A stretch of 64,000 bases of DNA from Sphingomonas sp. S-NIH.Pt15_0812 (lineage in GTDB: Bacteria > Pseudomonadota > Alphaproteobacteria > Sphingomonadales > Sphingomonadaceae), in NCBI RefSeq assembly GCF_003951315.1, contig NZ_QLJH01000015.1, forward strand, positions 1 to 64,000. The letters are read 5' to 3'. The translations under genes and the position numbers were made by a program. Of the stretch, positions 61,931 through 64,000 are shown one piece after another. Positions within the stretch are counted from its first letter, which is position 1, and every line of letters starts with the position of its first letter. The notes beneath the pieces are model-generated. The model ran no database searches and was not told where the DNA came from. It saw only the letters and a program-made list of their open reading frames with translations.

Positions 61931-63094
61931 ATGAAAAATATCGCTCCTGTATTGGGTTTTACCCTGTTTCTCGCGGCCTGCGGGCAAGCGCAGCAGCAGC
62001 CACAGGCGGGGCCTCCGCAAGTGGCCTACGTCACCGTGGCCGAGAAGCCGGTGACGCTCAGCAGCGAACTGCCGGGCCGTACCAGCGCCTATGAAACATC
62101 GGACGTCCGCCCGCAGGTCAATGGCTTGGTGCTCGCGCGCCTGTTCCAGGAGGGCGACATGGTCCGCCAGGGCCAACCGCTCTATCGTATCGATTCGTCC
62201 CCCTATGAGGCGCAGGTCGCCAGCGCGCGCGCCGCGTTGACCCGCGCGCGCGCCGCGATCGCGTCGTCCAATGCGCTGGCCCGTCGCTATGGCGAGCTGG
62301 TCAAGATCAACGCCATCTCGCGCCAGGATTTCGAGAACGCGACGACCTCGGCGCAGCAGGCGCAGGCAGATGTCGCCGCCCAGGCCGCCGCCCTCCGCAC
62401 CGCGCAGATCGATCTCGGCCGCACTACAGTGAAGGCGCCGATCACCGGCCGGATCGGCCGCTCGACCTTCACCACCGGCGCGCTCGTCACCGCCGCCCAG
62501 ACCGAACCGCTCTCCGTCATCCAGCGGCTCGACCCCATCTATGTCGACATCCAGCAGTCGAGCGCCGACCTGCTCAAGCTGCGCCAGCAGGTCCTGGCCG
62601 GGCAGGTCTCCCGCGACAGGACCGATGCGCGGGTGCGCCTGAAGCTGGAGGACGGCACCAGCTATGGTCCCGAGGGCACGCTGAAGTTCACCGATGTGAC
62701 GGTCGACCCCGCGACCGGCAGCCAGACGATCCGCGCCGTTTTCCCGAACCCGCGCGGCCTGTTGCTGCCGGGCATGTTCGTCCGCGCCGAGCTGGTCGAG
62801 GGCACGCGGTCGAACGCGATCCTGGTGCCGCAGCGTGCCGTGACGCGGGACGAGAAGGGCCAGCCGCTGGTCATGGTGGTCGGCAATGACGGCAAGCTCC
62901 AGCCACGGATCCTGACGGCGCCGCGCACGGTCGGCCAGGATTGGCTGGTCACCGCCGGGCTGAAGCCGGGCGACAAGGTGGTGGTCGAGGGCGCACAGAA
63001 CCTCCAGCCCGGCACGCCGGTGAAGGCGGTGCCCTTCTCCGAAAAGGCCCGGCCCGCCCAAGGCCAGCCCCCCGCTCAGGCACAGGCGAAGTAA
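61931..63094 (+). CDS. RND efflux periplasmic adaptor (AcrA/MexA family)
   Basis: The 387-aa protein links the inner-membrane pump to the outer-membrane channel. The signal [11 protein letters not shown] carries a lipobox, so it is anchored by lipidation of the cysteine near residue 17. The lipoyl/hairpin region has [40 protein letters not shown], followed by a coiled-coil hairpin ([45 protein letters not shown]) and the beta-barrel and membrane-proximal domains. Its stop lies 5 bp before the pump start. No outer-membrane factor gene is seen before the window ends. Confidence 0.93.
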   Translation: MKNIAPVLGFTLFLAACGQAQQQPQAGPPQVAYVTVAEKPVTLSSELPGRTSAYETSDVRPQVNGLVLARLFQEGDMVRQGQPLYRIDSSPYEAQVASARAALTRARAAIASSNALARRYGELVKINAISRQDFENATTSAQQAQADVAAQAAALRTAQIDLGRTTVKAPITGRIGRSTFTTGALVTAAQTEPLSVIQRLDPIYVDIQQSSADLLKLRQQVLAGQVSRDRTDARVRLKLEDGTSYGPEGTLKFTDVTVDPATGSQTIRAVFPNPRGLLLPGMFVRAELVEGTRSNAILVPQRAVTRDEKGQPLVMVVGNDGKLQPRILTAPRTVGQDWLVTAGLKPGDKVVVEGAQNLQPGTPVKAVPFSEKARPAQGQPPAQAQAK

Positions 63095-63099
63095 GCCCC

Positions 63100-64000
63100 A
63101 TGTCCCGCTATTTCATCGACCGGCCCATCTTCGCATGGGTCATCGCGCTCATCCTGATGCTGGCCGGCGTGCTGGCGATCCGCAGCCTGCCGATCGCCCA
63201 GTTCCCGACCATCGCCCCGCCCGCCGTTTCCGTCACCGCCACCTATCCGGGCGCGGACGCGGAAACGCTGGAGCGGACCACCACGCAGATCATCGAGCAG
63301 CAGCTCAAGGGCATCGACCATCTGCGCTATTTCGCCTCCTCGTCGTCGTCGGCGGGCACGGTGACGATCACCCTCACGTTCGAACAGGGCACCGATCCCG
63401 ACATCGCGCAGGTGCAGGTGCAGAACAAGCTGCAGGCGGCGACCTCGCTGCTGCCGCAGGAGGTGCAGCGTCAGGGGCTTCAGGTCGCCAAGTCGTCGGC
63501 CAACTTCCTGCTCATCATCGGCCTCTATTCGACCGATGGCAGCCATTCGGGCAGCGACCTGTCCGACTATGTCGTGTCGCGGCTCCAGGACCCGATCAGC
63601 CGCGTCAACGGCGTCGGCGAACTTCAGGTGTTCGGCGCGCAATATGCGATGCGCATCTGGGTCGACCCGATCAAGCTCAACAGCTATCAGCTGACGGTCG
63701 CCGACGTGACGGCGGCGGTGCAGGCGCAGAACGCCCAGGTTTCGGCCGGCCAGCTGGGTGCGCAGCCCGCGCCCAAGGAGCAGATGCTCAACGCCACCGT
63801 GTCGGTCCAGTCGCGGCTGCAGACGCCCGAGCAGTTCGGCAACATCCGCCTGAAAAGCAGTGCGGGCGGCGCGATCGTGCGCCTGCGTGACGTGGCGCGC
63901 GTCGAGCTGGGCGCGGAGAATTACGGCTTCGATCTGCAATATAACGGCCGCCCCGCCTCGGGCTTCGGCGTCAAGCTGGCCCCTGGGGCCAACGCCCTGA
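63100..64000 (+). CDS. RND efflux inner-membrane pump (AcrB/MexB family), N-terminal part
   Basis: The first 300 residues are visible and the frame is open at the window edge. The N-terminus [43 protein letters not shown] is diagnostic of the hydrophobe/amphiphile efflux RND family. The porter subdomain PN1 and part of PN2/PC1 follow ([23 protein letters not shown]). The gene starts 5 bp after the adaptor stop and is therefore in the same operon under the TetR repressor. These pumps exchange protons for drugs or other hydrophobic compounds. The substrate is not predictable. Confidence 0.93.
   Translation, partial: MSRYFIDRPIFAWVIALILMLAGVLAIRSLPIAQFPTIAPPAVSVTATYPGADAETLERTTTQIIEQQLKGIDHLRYFASSSSSAGTVTITLTFEQGTDPDIAQVQVQNKLQAATSLLPQEVQRQGLQVAKSSANFLLIIGLYSTDGSHSGSDLSDYVVSRLQDPISRVNGVGELQVFGAQYAMRIWVDPIKLNSYQLTVADVTAAVQAQNAQVSAGQLGAQPAPKEQMLNATVSVQSRLQTPEQFGNIRLKSSAGGAIVRLRDVARVELGAENYGFDLQYNGRPASGFGVKLAPGANAL

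Noticed and set aside
1..64000. CRISPR array
   Set aside because: No regularly spaced repeat with unique spacers is seen; the only strong repeats are the MITEs, the integrase-linked repeats and the IS481 duplications.

Overview
The window looks like a chromosomal segment of a Sphingomonas-like alphaproteobacterium (family Sphingomonadaceae). This is inferred from the high GC content, the tightly packed genes with ATGA/GTGA start-stop overlaps, a Sphingomonas-type housekeeping order (dacC-holB-metG-tatD-MBL hydrolase-retropepsin-mazG), a TonB receptor, paired acyl-CoA dehydrogenases and several flavin photoreceptors. No database search was possible, so genus-level assignment is an inference.

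Positions 1-7147 are accessory DNA. The left edge holds the start of an IS1182-like insertion sequence. Three near-identical 168-169 bp miniature elements (MITEs) with the same 15-bp terminal repeat as that IS follow, each inserted in a similar palindromic context. Between and after them lie small unclassified genes: a secreted protein, a CxxC protein, a DUF1493 acyl-carrier-like membrane protein, a lipoprotein and a 91-aa protein. Two complete tyrosine recombinases flank a winged-helix protein, and the second abuts a tRNA-Ser(TGA) gene, the classical attachment site of integrative elements.

Positions 7300-28950 are core genome. They hold cell-wall enzymes (MltB, RlpA, D,D-carboxypeptidase), clamp-loader subunit delta', MetG, TatD, two hydrolase/protease-fold proteins, MazG, a predicted RNase-H-fold protein, a cation:proton antiporter with a nucleotide-binding C-terminus, an OmpA lipoprotein and a UvrD/PcrA helicase. 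A divergent pair of paralogous glycine-zipper proteins follows, then a fatty-acid oxidation block (acyl-CoA ligase, FadB-like enzyme, two acyl-CoA dehydrogenases).

Positions 28957-36546 are the most unusual part. A BLUF photoreceptor and a LOV histidine kinase/response-regulator hybrid are divergently transcribed. The kinase is followed by a four-gene overlapping operon: a sucrose-phosphate-synthase-like glycosyltransferase fused to a HAD sugar phosphatase, then three further glycosyltransferases. This may be a light- or stress-controlled glycan or compatible-solute pathway. An IS481-family element sits exactly in the CTAG tetranucleotide that provides the stop codons of the last glycosyltransferase and of the convergent ABC1 kinase gene.

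Positions 37560-64000 hold the ABC1 kinase, a ThuA-domain protein, a subclass B3 metallo-beta-lactamase with a JmjC-like partner, a caa3-type oxidase operon (subunit II-cytochrome c, subunit I-III fusion, CtaG, triheme cytochrome), a Bcr/CflA efflux pump, a double retropepsin-TPR protein, a PaoABC-type molybdenum aldehyde oxidoreductase with a LysR regulator, a Crp/Fnr regulator, a second BLUF protein, TyrS, a TonB-dependent receptor, and a TetR-controlled RND efflux system that runs off the right edge.
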